64,000 bases of DNA, taken from the NCBI GenBank assembly GCA_013178225.1, contig JABLXE010000013.1:1-64000 (forward strand), given 5' to 3'. Position numbers and translations under genes: made by a program. The DNA is from Methanotrichaceae archaeon. GTDB taxonomy: Archaea; Halobacteriota; Methanosarcinia; Methanotrichales; Methanotrichaceae. Shown one piece after another: positions 26,777 to 36,027 of this stretch (position 1 is its first letter; the number at the start of each line of letters is the position of its first letter). Below the pieces are notes generated by a model, which searched no databases, was not told the DNA's origin, and worked only from the letters and a program-made list of their open reading frames with translations.

Positions 26777-27836
26777 TCATTTGCTCGTTGTTCTTGTGAT
26801 GCGTGCAGGCGTATTTGTCCCCATCTCCACGCTACTTGTGGTAAGGCAGGAGCCATAAGTTATGCAGCGGATTCCGGTCGGACAACCGCTTCCACTGGGA
26901 CATGTACTCCCTGTCGCGCAACCTATAGCTGGAGCTGCTTACACAGCTTTCTCCACCCGGACAATAGCAGCCTGTTGGACAATCTCTACCCGTTATGCAG
27001 CTATTGCTGGTTGGACAATCTGAGCTTGTGACGCAGCCGCTATTTGTGGGGCAGACGGAATTGGTGCTGCATGAATCTCCAGTAGGGCATCCAGATCCTG
27101 ATGGGCAATCGCAGCCCGTCACGCAATCGCAACCTGTCGGACAATCGCTAGTGGTGACGCAGTCGCTATCGCTATGACAGAGAGAGCTGGTAGAGCATCA
27201 GCTATCAGTCGGACAGCCGCTTTGGGTTGCGCACGTAGATCCGGTAGGGCAGGTGCAATCCGTCGGGCAACTGCCATCAGTAGGACAGCTGCTCGTGGTG
27301 ATGCATCCGGTCGTCGTCGGGCAGTAGGAATTAGTAGAACATTCGCAGCCTGTGGGACATGTGTTTCCACTCGCGCAACTCGTTGAAGTTTGGCAATTGA
27401 CTCCGCTGGGGCAAATATCTCCAGTGGGGCACGAAGATCCAGTCGGGCAGTCACATCCGGTAGCGCAATTCGTACTTGTAGCACAAATTGAGTCACTGGC
27501 GCATTTAGCGCCACTTGCACATTCAATGCCGGTAGGGCAGGTCGAACCAGTTGGACAGTTGCACCCCGTTGAACATGCCGCCGCCGTCATACAATAGGAA
27601 TTGCTGGGACAACTACTGCCGCTTGAACAGCCGCTGCCTGTTGGACAGTTGGCAGCAGATGAACATTTGGTTCCTGTGGGGCAGCCGTCGGAAGTTGGGC
27701 ATGTAGAACCGGTAGGACATCTGACGCCGGTAGGAGAACCACTCGTGGTTATGCGGATGGCAGATGCCTCGGCTAGTGCTCCGTTTAATATCAGCACCAC
27801 CAAGAAGGCCGCTAGCAGTACTATCAAGCGCCTCAT
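26777..27836 (-). pseudogene. Secreted Cys-ladder (C-x5-C repeat) protein, stop and frameshift
   Basis: A signal peptide (LIVLLAAFLVVLILNGALAEA) is followed by about 50 hexapeptides of the form C-P-T-G-x-x, occasionally shortened to C-D-C or C-E-C steps. In the same frame a TGA at 27198-27200 (CPTDS-stop-CSTSS) replaces what is probably Gly (GGA). The Cys pattern then continues for about 90 residues. A frameshift near 26922 moves the pattern to another frame (CATGSTCPSGSGCPTG), which ends at 26777. Joined length is about 353 residues. Such regular Cys spacing suggests a disulfide-bonded solenoid, as in insect antifreeze proteins; that is inference from pattern only. Confidence 0.65.
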
Positions 27837-28230
27837 GTTTTTCCTCCATTTTATTTTTATGATGGGTTTGGTACTGCATTCTAATTAAGCAGGTAGGAAA
27901 ACACTATTCTTATGAGCAATCATGAATATTAATACAATTCTAAAGTAAGTATTATTTTCTAAAAAGTAATGTGAAATTTAGATATTTTGCTAGTAATGGA
28001 AGCATTCGATAATTTTGCACATTCCAGAAAACATCGATATCCTTCTCCCTAATTTGATTAAAAATAATTTTATGGAGTATCATTCTCCTCAGTTTACGAT
28101 AAGATAAGAGATCTAAATGAACCCGCCTGCACAGCCTACCTGCTAATATAGACCAAAAGAATGCTCAGTCGGCCTCATGAATAAGCCATTGATTCGAGAA
28201 TTGGTTTATAAAAATTATAGATTGACCTTC
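27837..28230. other. Intergenic, very AT-rich, no gene seen
   Basis: It holds the upstream region of the Cys-ladder gene and the downstream region of the membrane operon. Runs such as AAAAATAATTTTATGG near 28062 are AT-rich, with no coding signal. Confidence 0.5.
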
Positions 28231-30288
28231 TCATATTACGGTAATGGCCTCATGCAGGTCTTCCACCCGGCTGCTCAGATTTATCCACTCTCTCGGCGGA
28301 TTGGCGAAGATCAGCGCGGTCAGGTTTTCCTGGAAGTACTTGTCCATCAGCTTTTCGAGATCGTACATGCCTGATAGATACTCCTCCAAGTAATCGTTGT
28401 TCGCCTCCAATATCACCGCCTTGGGCTCCCCCTTGAGAGCCGGAAAATCGGTATAATTGTAGGCCAGCGGATACGCCAGGTTATAGGCGACCAGGAACAG
28501 GATGGATAATACCACCAGCGCACCTAGAGCATTTCTGCGGTTGATTATCAATAGAGCTGCTGCTGCAGCCAGAATCAGCCAGGGCAGAACGGTCTTTGCA
28601 TATCTCTCAACGCTGGATACGTACTCGATCATGGCCACAAAGAGCGTGGCGTGATCCCCGAAGGCGATGATGCCGTTGTTGAACTGAGTGCTGTCGGTGA
28701 ACATCATTACTTTGCCGTCCCCGTAATTCGTGCCGGCCATTGCCAGGTGGCGGGCGAATTGGCTGTTGAGCTTGATCCCTTCGGTGAACTCGCGGGTCAG
28801 GAAGAAGGCCGAGGTATCATTGCGGTAGTGAGAGAAATAGCTGGGTCGGGTTATGATCTCAAAGCTCGGGTCCGCCCCGTCCAGCCTCGTAAAACTGCAC
28901 CCGGTCTCCCACAATAGATCTCCTACCAGGTAGCGCGCCATTTCCGGAGGAAACTCTCCCTTTTGGCTGACTGAACCCCTGGATTCGGTGTAAATGTCCT
29001 GAACACCGGTGGGAAGGAAGGTGTAGCCCAGCTGTTCCGAGAAGGGATTAAGATGAGTGCACATACCGTATATGTCGGTATGCTCACCGATCAGTATCAG
29101 GCCGTTTCCCTGGGCCGTGAAGTTCATTATGGCATCCACTTCGGATTCATTATAGGGACTGGTAACGCACTTCAGAATCAGCACCGATGGCCGCCCCCGG
29201 GAGATGTTCTCCAGGAGCTCGAGAGATATTCCGTCGGTCAGCACGTAATCTCCGGGACTTGCCGCCGGATTTTTATCGGTCCGGTTTATGATCCATTCTA
29301 TATCATAAATGGTGGTGAGGAAATTGACCAGCCCGAAGTAATTGTTGGTGCCGCTCACCGGGTCCTGCTTGTAGGTCTGCAGATAATCCGTCCAGGTGGG
29401 TTCCCATTCGCTGTTGGTCTCATCTATTATCACCAGTGGATCAGAGCTGGAAGTGGTGGGAACGTAATAGACCAGGACCAATATGAAGAAAGCTGCCAGC
29501 AATGGGATGCTTATCCACATTGAGGCCGTCCCGCTCTTCTGCAGCCTTCGAATTGTGCCGCTCGGAATGACGATGGACATCAGGAGGACTGAAGCCAGCG
29601 GAAGCGCCAATGCTGCCGGATTATCCGGAATGAAGGCCGAGATAGCGGGCACGTAAAGAAGCTTTTGCAAAGTCAGAACCAAGAACAGGAATGGAACCAG
29701 CACTGCAGCGATCAGCGATCTCAGAAGTGATTTTCGATCGATCTCCATCATGGCGATCAGCACTATTCCTGCAACCATCAGTGCGAGGTAAAAGGGAAGC
29801 GAGATCTTCACCTCGTCCATGACTATTGGAAGATGAGTCTTGGAATGGTACAGAACCAGATAACCCATATCGTTAATATCGTAGCGAAGCCTGAGAAGGG
29901 AAGAGAAGTTCAAAAAAATTGCGTTCATGCTTTTCATCAAGAAGGAGACATCCAGGAATTGAATTGTCAATACGCCCACAAGAGCGGGTACGAAGGTCTC
30001 AATCTTCGCATTTATGGCTGCCAGCGCAACAACCAATACGATCACTAATGGCGCAAATGTACTGTTAACCAAATAAAAATAAAAAAATATAAGAGCTGCC
30101 AGTGCGACACCAATGGCCGCCAAGTCGTTCCTCTCTATCTTGTGGTCTCTGAAGGCCACCAGAAGCAATAGGGCGGAGGAGACCGCGACCATGAAGATCG
30201 AATAATCCCACAGATCAAACAGCATGATATAGCTGCCTAGCAGGAATAGGCCGGTTGCGAATGCAGCCACCTTGGACTCAAATTCCAT
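28231..30288 (-). CDS. Membrane protein with DUF4350-like domain, third gene of operon
   Basis: 685 residues. About eight membrane helices come first (residues 5-255). A large extracytoplasmic part follows with LVIIDETNSEWEPTW and PSVLILKCVTSPYNESEVDA, then GNGLILIGEHTDIYGMCTHL. This is the beta-alpha-beta core of DUF4350/GATase1-like domains seen in GldG-type ABC exporter accessory proteins. Two further helices lie near 580-620 (TVLPWLILAAAAALLII, GALVVLSILFLVAYNLAY). A last domain contains AVILEANNDYLEEYLSGMYD. No ATPase gene is nearby. It overlaps the preceding gene by 11 bases. Function is unknown; a role in cell envelope or export is a guess. Confidence 0.75.
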   Translation of the reverse strand: MEFESKVAAFATGLFLLGSYIMLFDLWDYSIFMVAVSSALLLLVAFRDHKIERNDLAAIGVALAALIFFYFYLVNSTFAPLVIVLVVALAAINAKIETFVPALVGVLTIQFLDVSFLMKSMNAIFLNFSSLLRLRYDINDMGYLVLYHSKTHLPIVMDEVKISLPFYLALMVAGIVLIAMMEIDRKSLLRSLIAAVLVPFLFLVLTLQKLLYVPAISAFIPDNPAALALPLASVLLMSIVIPSGTIRRLQKSGTASMWISIPLLAAFFILVLVYYVPTTSSSDPLVIIDETNSEWEPTWTDYLQTYKQDPVSGTNNYFGLVNFLTTIYDIEWIINRTDKNPAASPGDYVLTDGISLELLENISRGRPSVLILKCVTSPYNESEVDAIMNFTAQGNGLILIGEHTDIYGMCTHLNPFSEQLGYTFLPTGVQDIYTESRGSVSQKGEFPPEMARYLVGDLLWETGCSFTRLDGADPSFEIITRPSYFSHYRNDTSAFFLTREFTEGIKLNSQFARHLAMAGTNYGDGKVMMFTDSTQFNNGIIAFGDHATLFVAMIEYVSSVERYAKTVLPWLILAAAAALLIINRRNALGALVVLSILFLVAYNLAYPLAYNYTDFPALKGEPKAVILEANNDYLEEYLSGMYDLEKLMDKYFQENLTALIFANPPREWINLSSRVEDLHEAITVI

Positions 30289-32392
30289 CCTGTTCCCTCC
30301 CGCCCATGGACTTGAACAGGTTTTCGAGGAACAGCTTCAAGTTGGGGTCAGGATAGCTGAATACAGGCTCGTACTCAACGAAGTTTTTAAAGATGGTGTG
30401 ATCTCCTACCACGATCACCTTTCCCTGACCGATATCTTCCACCGCCATTACCGGTGTTGAGTTGCCGTACGTGGCAATGGGACTTCCTCCTAAAACTTCA
30501 GTCGCAGAATACATGGTTATGTTTCCCCAGATGCCGTCCATGAGCGGATCTTGCAGTGATCGGGCGCCGATCCTGGTCTCCTTCATATAGGGAAGGTTGT
30601 ATCCCCAGGTGGTGTAGTTGAAATAGCTGATCTCTCCCAACAGGCTGTCGTTTAAGCGCATCCCAAGCGGCACCAAGAGGGAGTTGGCAGCGGCATTTCC
30701 TGGATCGGATGGAATCTCCGCATGAAAGCCGTCAAAGACTACAAGCGTTCCGCCGCTTTGCACGTAACTTCTCAGCTTCTCGATCTCTTCCGGAGAAAAA
30801 GAGTGAGTGGGACCCATAGTAATATAAGCCGCATAATTTTGCAGGTCGTCGGGGACTGCTCCTACCAACACCGGATTGAATCCGTAGTGCTGAGCGAATA
30901 TGGCCACGAAAACGTTCTTGTACTCGTGCGGAGGTCCGTAACTTTCGATATTGGCGTGACCGATGTCCAGGGCGATCATATTTGCCGGCTCGGAGGCCAA
31001 GGGAAGCGCTGCCTGTACCTGTACCAGAACCAGCACCAGTGCTGCCGACAGCATTAGCGGCTTGACGGCAGCTAACCGGGCCCGATAAACCCCTAGCAAA
31101 ACCAGCACCACCAGCAGCACCCTGAACCAGGTGCTCTTGAGAAAGCTATTCTCGTAATTGAGATAGCTCATTACCCTGGCTATGAAATCGTAATTGTAAG
31201 GGAGATTTGGGCCGCTCATGGAATCGCTATTGGCAATTGCAAGCACCCTGCCTCTTCCATCCTCTACAGAGATAGCTATGGGGAGCACTCCGTACTCCTC
31301 GCTATTTTCCGGAACAACATTCCCCATATAGGCATGATTCTCTGCAGCCCAATCGCCTAGATCAGCCCATGTGGTGTACTTAAGGGCATATAGCACGTGA
31401 GCATCGGACCTATTGGAGTCCAGCGTGGCTCCTGCCGTCTCCTCCATGCTGTCGAAGCCCGCCAGGCTGGGAAAATGCGGCTCCCAGAGCATGCTGTAGT
31501 CGAAGTTCAGGTGCAGCCCAAAGCGATCCAAGATCGGATTTAGGGTGTTATAGCAGTCCATAATATTGGTGTGATCGCCGAGCACGAAAAGGCCGCCGCC
31601 ATCCCGTACGAAGTTGATGATGTTCTCTCTCTCCTGGCTGGAGTAATCATCTTCCGGCGTCTCCAGGACCAGTATGCTTGCGCCTTTCAGAGAATCTGGG
31701 GTCAATGCTTGATCGAGTATGGAGACGTTATAGCCTATTGTTTTCAGGTACCTCAATGTGGAATGAGTGATGGTGTCGTTATCGAAAAAGGCAGAGTCCA
31801 GTCCGTGGTGAAAGCCGTCGTAAATAATCTGGCCGTCCTTCTTCTGTGCCAGAGGATCAAGAGGGGATAAACTGATCAGAATGAGGATCAGAGAAACGTA
31901 TAGCGTGACTTTGGTAAGCGGCTTTAGATCCCGTTTCCCGGCTTCCTGCAGGTCATAAAGCACAGCCACGGCAAAGAAGGCAAGGGTCAGCAGCATCAGG
32001 ACCCAGAAGCTGAGGTTCAACCCCAGGCCGTCGACCAGCGCCAGCGGAAGCAAGATCAGCGCGCTCTTCAATAGATATTCATTTCTATAAAAATAATAGG
32101 CCACTATTAGCAGCAGAAATATATAAGGCACCGGGTTCCTTATTAAGAACAGCATAAAGAAGATTACAAGGCCGAGCACACGTGCTTTCTCAAACCGGGG
32201 CCATGCGAAGAAGATCAGGAGAGATAGTCCTGCCACCAGGTCGACGACGTACAGAGGCGTCATCAGGTGCAGATAAGCGTGAACGACTCCGACCTCCCAA
32301 ATTATGAAAAATAGGAGTGGCAGGTAAGGGATGAGATCCCTGAGTCGCAAGGGCTCTTTCGAGTTGTTGCTCATAGTAAGCGTCTCGGTCAT
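30278..32392 (-). CDS. Membrane protein with two DUF4350-like domains, second gene of operon
   Basis: 704 residues. Multiple helices fill about 1-175. A first soluble domain follows (IIYDGFHHGLDSAFFDNDTI, ASILVLETPEDDYSSQEREN, GGGLFVLGDHTNIMDCYNTL). Helices come next near 405-450 (WFRVLLVVLVLLGVY). A second soluble domain has the same logic (ALDIGHANIESYGPPHEYKN, AAYITMGPTHSFSPEEIEKL, GGTLVVFDGFHAEIPSDPGN). A short segment reading GQGKVIVVGDHTIF ends it. It shares the GDHT signature with its neighbour, so the two genes are relatives. The repeated DHT and DGFH motifs look like a conserved binding site. No enzyme activity can be assigned. Confidence 0.75.
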   Translation of the reverse strand: MTETLTMSNNSKEPLRLRDLIPYLPLLFFIIWEVGVVHAYLHLMTPLYVVDLVAGLSLLIFFAWPRFEKARVLGLVIFFMLFLIRNPVPYIFLLLIVAYYFYRNEYLLKSALILLPLALVDGLGLNLSFWVLMLLTLAFFAVAVLYDLQEAGKRDLKPLTKVTLYVSLILILISLSPLDPLAQKKDGQIIYDGFHHGLDSAFFDNDTITHSTLRYLKTIGYNVSILDQALTPDSLKGASILVLETPEDDYSSQERENIINFVRDGGGLFVLGDHTNIMDCYNTLNPILDRFGLHLNFDYSMLWEPHFPSLAGFDSMEETAGATLDSNRSDAHVLYALKYTTWADLGDWAAENHAYMGNVVPENSEEYGVLPIAISVEDGRGRVLAIANSDSMSGPNLPYNYDFIARVMSYLNYENSFLKSTWFRVLLVVLVLLGVYRARLAAVKPLMLSAALVLVLVQVQAALPLASEPANMIALDIGHANIESYGPPHEYKNVFVAIFAQHYGFNPVLVGAVPDDLQNYAAYITMGPTHSFSPEEIEKLRSYVQSGGTLVVFDGFHAEIPSDPGNAAANSLLVPLGMRLNDSLLGEISYFNYTTWGYNLPYMKETRIGARSLQDPLMDGIWGNITMYSATEVLGGSPIATYGNSTPVMAVEDIGQGKVIVVGDHTIFKNFVEYEPVFSYPDPNLKLFLENLFKSMGGREQDGI

Positions 32393-32405
32393 TGGACTAT
32401 AGGCT

Positions 32406-33176
32406 TCATATGCGCTCTTTGATCTTGGAGGCCACTTCGGGCAGCCTCTTTCTGTAACCTAGCAGCATCGCTGCAGCTATGATAATGGCCAGTCCGATTA
32501 TGATACGGTACAAATTGTCCATTAGAGACATTCGTGCACTGTAATAGTTATAATTCGCTCTAAAGACGATATCAGTATCATTTCCTGTTTGATCTGCGGC
32601 CCAGACGAGAGCGTTCTCTCCCATGATCATCTGCCTGGAAAAGGGCTCGCTGGCATTTCCCACGGTTACAACCGACGTTCCCATTCGGGCACCTTCCGGA
32701 GGAATTACCACGATCTTTGCCTCCTGCGGCTCGCCCACATTCACGCTGGTGTAGAGCGTATGTCGGTCCCCGTTTCTGGTCATCAGACCGTCCCAGTCGA
32801 AGCTTAAATTGAAATTGTAGGGTTCATTTAGCGGATACCCCGATAAGAGCATGGATATGGTCCTCTGACCGTCCTGTTCGTTCACATCAGCATCGATGAC
32901 CTGACCCAGAGAGTCCTCTCCGGCATAATTGCTGGTTTCTCCTCCCCGGAAGGAGAAGGTATAAAGAATGCTGGGCTGCTGGGGGATCAGCGTGGTAGAC
33001 CAGGTGCATCTTACGCTATCATCGTCATTGATGTCATAAATGTAAGAGTGATTAACAGGCTTAAATGCAATCTCCTGGGCACTTCCGCTGGCGGAAATGG
33101 CCAGTGCAGCCAGTAAAATAAATAACATTGGCTTAATAATAAGAATTTTAACCCGGTGTGTATCTCTGCCTGACAT
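32406..33176 (-). CDS. Exported protein with C-terminal anchor, first gene of operon
   Basis: 256 residues. A signal peptide (PMLFILLAALAISASGSAQ) is followed by an ectodomain of about 190 residues with beta-rich segments (SILYTFSFRGGETSNYAGED, YNFNLSFDWDGLMTRNGDRH) and several sequons. One C-terminal helix (YRIIIGLAIIIAAAMLLGY) comes before a basic tail, so the protein sits outside the membrane. It lies 13 bases ahead of the next gene on the same strand and is presumably the third partner of the two DUF4350-like proteins. Confidence 0.75.
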   Translation of the reverse strand: MSGRDTHRVKILIIKPMLFILLAALAISASGSAQEIAFKPVNHSYIYDINDDDSVRCTWSTTLIPQQPSILYTFSFRGGETSNYAGEDSLGQVIDADVNEQDGQRTISMLLSGYPLNEPYNFNLSFDWDGLMTRNGDRHTLYTSVNVGEPQEAKIVVIPPEGARMGTSVVTVGNASEPFSRQMIMGENALVWAADQTGNDTDIVFRANYNYYSARMSLMDNLYRIIIGLAIIIAAAMLLGYRKRLPEVASKIKERI

Positions 33177-33305
33177 GAGCTACTCTCCAAATAAACTAAT
33201 CTCTAATCCATATCACAATTCTAAGATATATTAAGTCAGCGGTTAATCAAGCTAGCCATAATATGGCAACCAATGAGCAAATAAAAGTCAAATATTATGA
33301 ATTAT

Positions 33306-33689
33306 TTAAGCGTTTTTTTGAGAAAATTCGTTGTATTCTATTTGAATCTTTTTCTCCTCTTCCCTGATACGCTTAGATAGCACTATTATAGTTATCGTTA
33401 ATAGAATTATAAACGATAAGACGAACGAAAACAGGATTAAAAGCGGCATAATCCGCCGCATGGGATCGGTATTGACAGAGCCTTTTACAGCTATGCCACG
33501 AGATCTTGACTCAAGAACAACGCGATCGGCAAAAACGGGAAAACCATGCCCAGACCGGACGATGCTCAATGAATCAATTGAGCGCTCGATTCCAAAACGC
33601 CAACCTAGCTTTTCAAAGGCACCGCAGAGCAACCATCTTTGAGATTTCGAGCCTGTTTTTGGGCAAAAGGCGGGATACAAGCCCTGCAA
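33306..33689 (-). CDS. Single-helix membrane protein of unknown function
   Basis: 127 residues. The N-terminal about 80 residues are soluble (GAFEKLGWRFGIERSIDSLS...). A membrane helix (MPLLILFSFVLSFIILLTIT) and a charged tail (SKRIREEEKKIQIEYNEF) follow. A shorter form starting at MRRIMPLL (51 residues) is also possible. It follows the next gene upstream by 12 bases, so they may be cotranscribed. No family recognised. Confidence 0.5.
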   Translation of the reverse strand: MQGLYPAFCPKTGSKSQRWLLCGAFEKLGWRFGIERSIDSLSIVRSGHGFPVFADRVVLESRSRGIAVKGSVNTDPMRRIMPLLILFSFVLSFIILLTITIIVLSKRIREEEKKIQIEYNEFSQKNA

Positions 33690-33701
33690 GGGACTGAAGT
33701 A

Positions 33702-34190
33702 TCAGGCCCCAAGACTCTGGCTGGACTCCTGATGGGAAAAGAAATCCATTATCTGCCTGAGCTTGTCCTGTATCTTGGGAATCTCTTCCTTCTGTATATC
33801 TGAGGGAAGCACCGGCAATGCAAACATCACCCCGCTGCTGAGACGCTTAAGTGCAGTCGGGCTTGCATGCTGCTCGGTCCATCTTATAGCCTGCCGGACA
33901 TCCTCGATGCTTTTTCTCATGGATTGCAGCTCGTCCTGGCGCTGCTGCTGGGTCTTTTCAGGAACACTCAGTCTCCAGGCTTCAATTAGCTCTGAGATCA
34001 AGCTTCTCTTGAGATTTTCCGGAATCTCCACCATCCTCAATAAACCGAGCGTCAAGCCAAGCTTGCAGCTCCGGAACTCCCCCTCTCTGGAAATTAGATC
34101 GTTCTTTTCGAGGATGGTCTCATAATACTCTATATGGCCGTGCAGACCGTCACAAAGCCGGAAGGCTTCAGAAATTAAAACATTGGGCAT
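33702..34190 (-). CDS. Helical cytoplasmic protein of unknown function
   Basis: 162 residues, almost all predicted helix (LISEAFRLCDGLHGHIEYYE, QRQDELQSMRKSIEDVRQAI) and ending FFSHQESSQSLGA. No signal or membrane segment and no known motif. The coiled-coil-like heptads near 85-110 suggest oligomerisation. It overlaps the small frame upstream by 16 bases and precedes the single-helix membrane gene. Confidence 0.6.
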   Translation of the reverse strand: MPNVLISEAFRLCDGLHGHIEYYETILEKNDLISREGEFRSCKLGLTLGLLRMVEIPENLKRSLISELIEAWRLSVPEKTQQQRQDELQSMRKSIEDVRQAIRWTEQHASPTALKRLSSGVMFALPVLPSDIQKEEIPKIQDKLRQIMDFFSHQESSQSLGA

Positions 34191-34384
34191 AGCTGACCTC
34201 CAATTTCGTTAGCTTGGATAAAGAGATAGGATGCAAGGCCGGCTGAGATGAGACCCACCAGCTCAGGCATCGGCGGCACCTGTGGAAACATTCCGGCAAA
34301 AGGATAAGCGATCTTCGAAAACCGAAGGATGAGATGATGAGAAAAGTTCGATCTTTTGCCTTGCTCGAAGCCCAGGTCGGTCAA
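34175..34384 (-). CDS. Possible 69-residue protein
   Basis: The frame MTDLGFEQGKRSNFSHHLIL...PELVGLISAGLASYLFIQAN overlaps the start of the helical protein gene by 16 bases. That would fit an operon, and part of it is hydrophobic. There is no family, no clear ribosome site and no homologue in the window. It may be spurious. Confidence 0.25.
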   Translation of the reverse strand: MTDLGFEQGKRSNFSHHLILRFSKIAYPFAGMFPQVPPMPELVGLISAGLASYLFIQANEIGGQLCPMF

Positions 34385-34634
34385 GGAAGGCTTTCAGGAA
34401 TCTCCTGCTGCGTTTCTCCTGACACGAAACCGCTTGCACAAATTGGTTGTTGCAGGTTCACCGAATATATCTTTTATCTCATTAGACTATATACTACTAT
34501 TTTCTGTATTTGGTTCCTATAGGTCCATTAGACAGGGCCCCGGACATTAGTTGTTTTCGCATTAGAGCCCTTAAGCCTTGATAAAAGGCCGGGAAAAAGG
34601 GACCTCCCCTAAGGAATCCCCCTCCCAAAATCGC
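34385..34634. other. Intergenic, no gene seen
   Basis: Contains GGACCTCCCCTAAGG-type GC-rich stretches near 34600 that could form a terminator for the redoxin-CcdA gene. Nothing else is visible. Confidence 0.35.
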
Positions 34635-36020
34635 TTACCAGAGTGCGAAACCGAAGTACCTCAGGGCGTAGATCACGCCTACGACGATTACTGCCAGGCC
34701 GAAGAACCTGGTGGTCCAGGTGCCGGCGGCAATGTACTTTTCTCCTATCCGGGCCCCTACGGTGCGCGAAAACGTAGCAATGGGAATTATCGGGACTCCG
34801 TGGCCCAGCCCAAAGATTAAGAGCATCATTCCTCCAGCCAGAGGCGTCACATCCTGAGCTGAAAGCCAGATCAAAACGGGAAACACCATGGAAATCGCGC
34901 ACGGAGCCCAGCCCAGGGCGAAGAATACGCCAAGAGAGAAGGCTCCGATGAACGATGAATACTTGAAAAGCCCAATTGAAGTCTTGACCGCCCTCTGGAC
35001 GAACCCCTCGCGGTCCTGATGCGGGCCATCCGGCCCTCTTCTGAAGATCGAGGTTATCGGCGCTGCAATCTCGTCCAGCGGCTTGAGATTGGAGATTCCG
35101 AGAATTATCATCAACAGTCCGGCAATCAGGTCGAATAGGCTGGCATCCCTCACGAAGACGCCGATCTGGGATATGAAGAGGCCGATTATGAAGAAGACGA
35201 GTCCCATGCCCAGGGTGAAGGCCACTCCTATTGTGAACCCCTCTCTGGAAGTGGAGATGGATTTCTTGAGGTAATCCTCTTTCCTTCTCATAGTCATGAT
35301 GTAGGAAAAGATGGCGATCATCAGGGCGATGGAGCAGGGAGCAAGAGAGGTGACAATTCCCAGGAAGAACATTCCCAGAGCCGATACTTTCTGGCTGGAG
35401 GTCTCAATTTGCAGGGCGGACCTTTCGGCTCCGTTTAAGTCTGCCAGCCTGGCCTGCAAGGCTTCAGCGCTCTGGACGCCATCTATTTCGCCTTCTCCGA
35501 CCCTGTAGACATGGTAAACAGCCGCGACTTTCCCCTCTTCATCGATCAACAGGATGGTCGGATTGGAGAAGCCGCCCCTTACATCCCAATAGTCGATGTA
35601 TTTTCCGGCGATTGAGTAAGGCTCCAGATCTTCGGTCCAAAGCCAGCTGATGTTCGTCTTCCACCACTGTTCGGCCAGAGTCTTTCCGTTGATTGAATAG
35701 GGGTTCTTGCGCAGGTTCAATGTGATGATGCGCGTCTTTGGGTCCATTTCCTCCAGCCGTCCCAGCTCTTCGATCTGGGATTTGAGGGACCTTTCGCACT
35801 CCCTGCAAATCGGATTTTCGATATTGGTTATGTGAAGAACTACCGGCTCTCCGCGGAAGTCCGACAGCGAAAACGGCTGGCCTTCAATGGTCACAGCACT
35901 GAAATCCGGAGCTGCAAGCGTATGGTTGAGATCTGATGCTTGAGACGCTGCAGGCAAGGTAAAGCTCAGGAGGATCGATAAAGAGATGAGAACGGTGAGA
36001 GCGCTTCTGTCCGCCTGCAT
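34635..36020 (-). CDS. Redoxin-CcdA fusion, membrane thiol-electron carrier
   Basis: 461 residues from MQADRSALTVLISLSIL. A signal helix is followed by a thioredoxin-like (TlpA/redoxin) domain at about 30-180: TIEGQPFSLSDFRGEPVVLH, then ENPICRECERSL with a C-x2-C, and later NPTILLIDEEGKVAAVYH. A six-helix CcdA/DsbD-like domain comes next, with its paired cysteines in LGIVTSLAPCSIALMIAI and FALGWAPCAISMVFPVLI. The C-terminal helices are LPLAGGMMLLIF-like. It would pass electrons from cytoplasmic thioredoxin across the membrane to outside thiols. The start at 36020 is chosen because the longer frame overlaps the preceding gene. An operon with 36028-36594 is likely. Confidence 0.85.
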   Translation of the reverse strand: MQADRSALTVLISLSILLSFTLPAASQASDLNHTLAAPDFSAVTIEGQPFSLSDFRGEPVVLHITNIENPICRECERSLKSQIEELGRLEEMDPKTRIITLNLRKNPYSINGKTLAEQWWKTNISWLWTEDLEPYSIAGKYIDYWDVRGGFSNPTILLIDEEGKVAAVYHVYRVGEGEIDGVQSAEALQARLADLNGAERSALQIETSSQKVSALGMFFLGIVTSLAPCSIALMIAIFSYIMTMRRKEDYLKKSISTSREGFTIGVAFTLGMGLVFFIIGLFISQIGVFVRDASLFDLIAGLLMIILGISNLKPLDEIAAPITSIFRRGPDGPHQDREGFVQRAVKTSIGLFKYSSFIGAFSLGVFFALGWAPCAISMVFPVLIWLSAQDVTPLAGGMMLLIFGLGHGVPIIPIATFSRTVGARIGEKYIAAGTWTTRFFGLAVIVVGVIYALRYFGFALW

Positions 36021-36027
36021 TCGGCCC

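Noticed and set aside
27198-27200. UGA as selenocysteine in the Cys-ladder protein
   Set aside because: The codon does not fall on a ladder Cys position and no SECIS-like hairpin was recognised.
27119-27526. Second minus-strand frame over the Cys-ladder gene
   Set aside because: Out-of-frame reading of the repeat; Ala/Val-rich and without a start signal.
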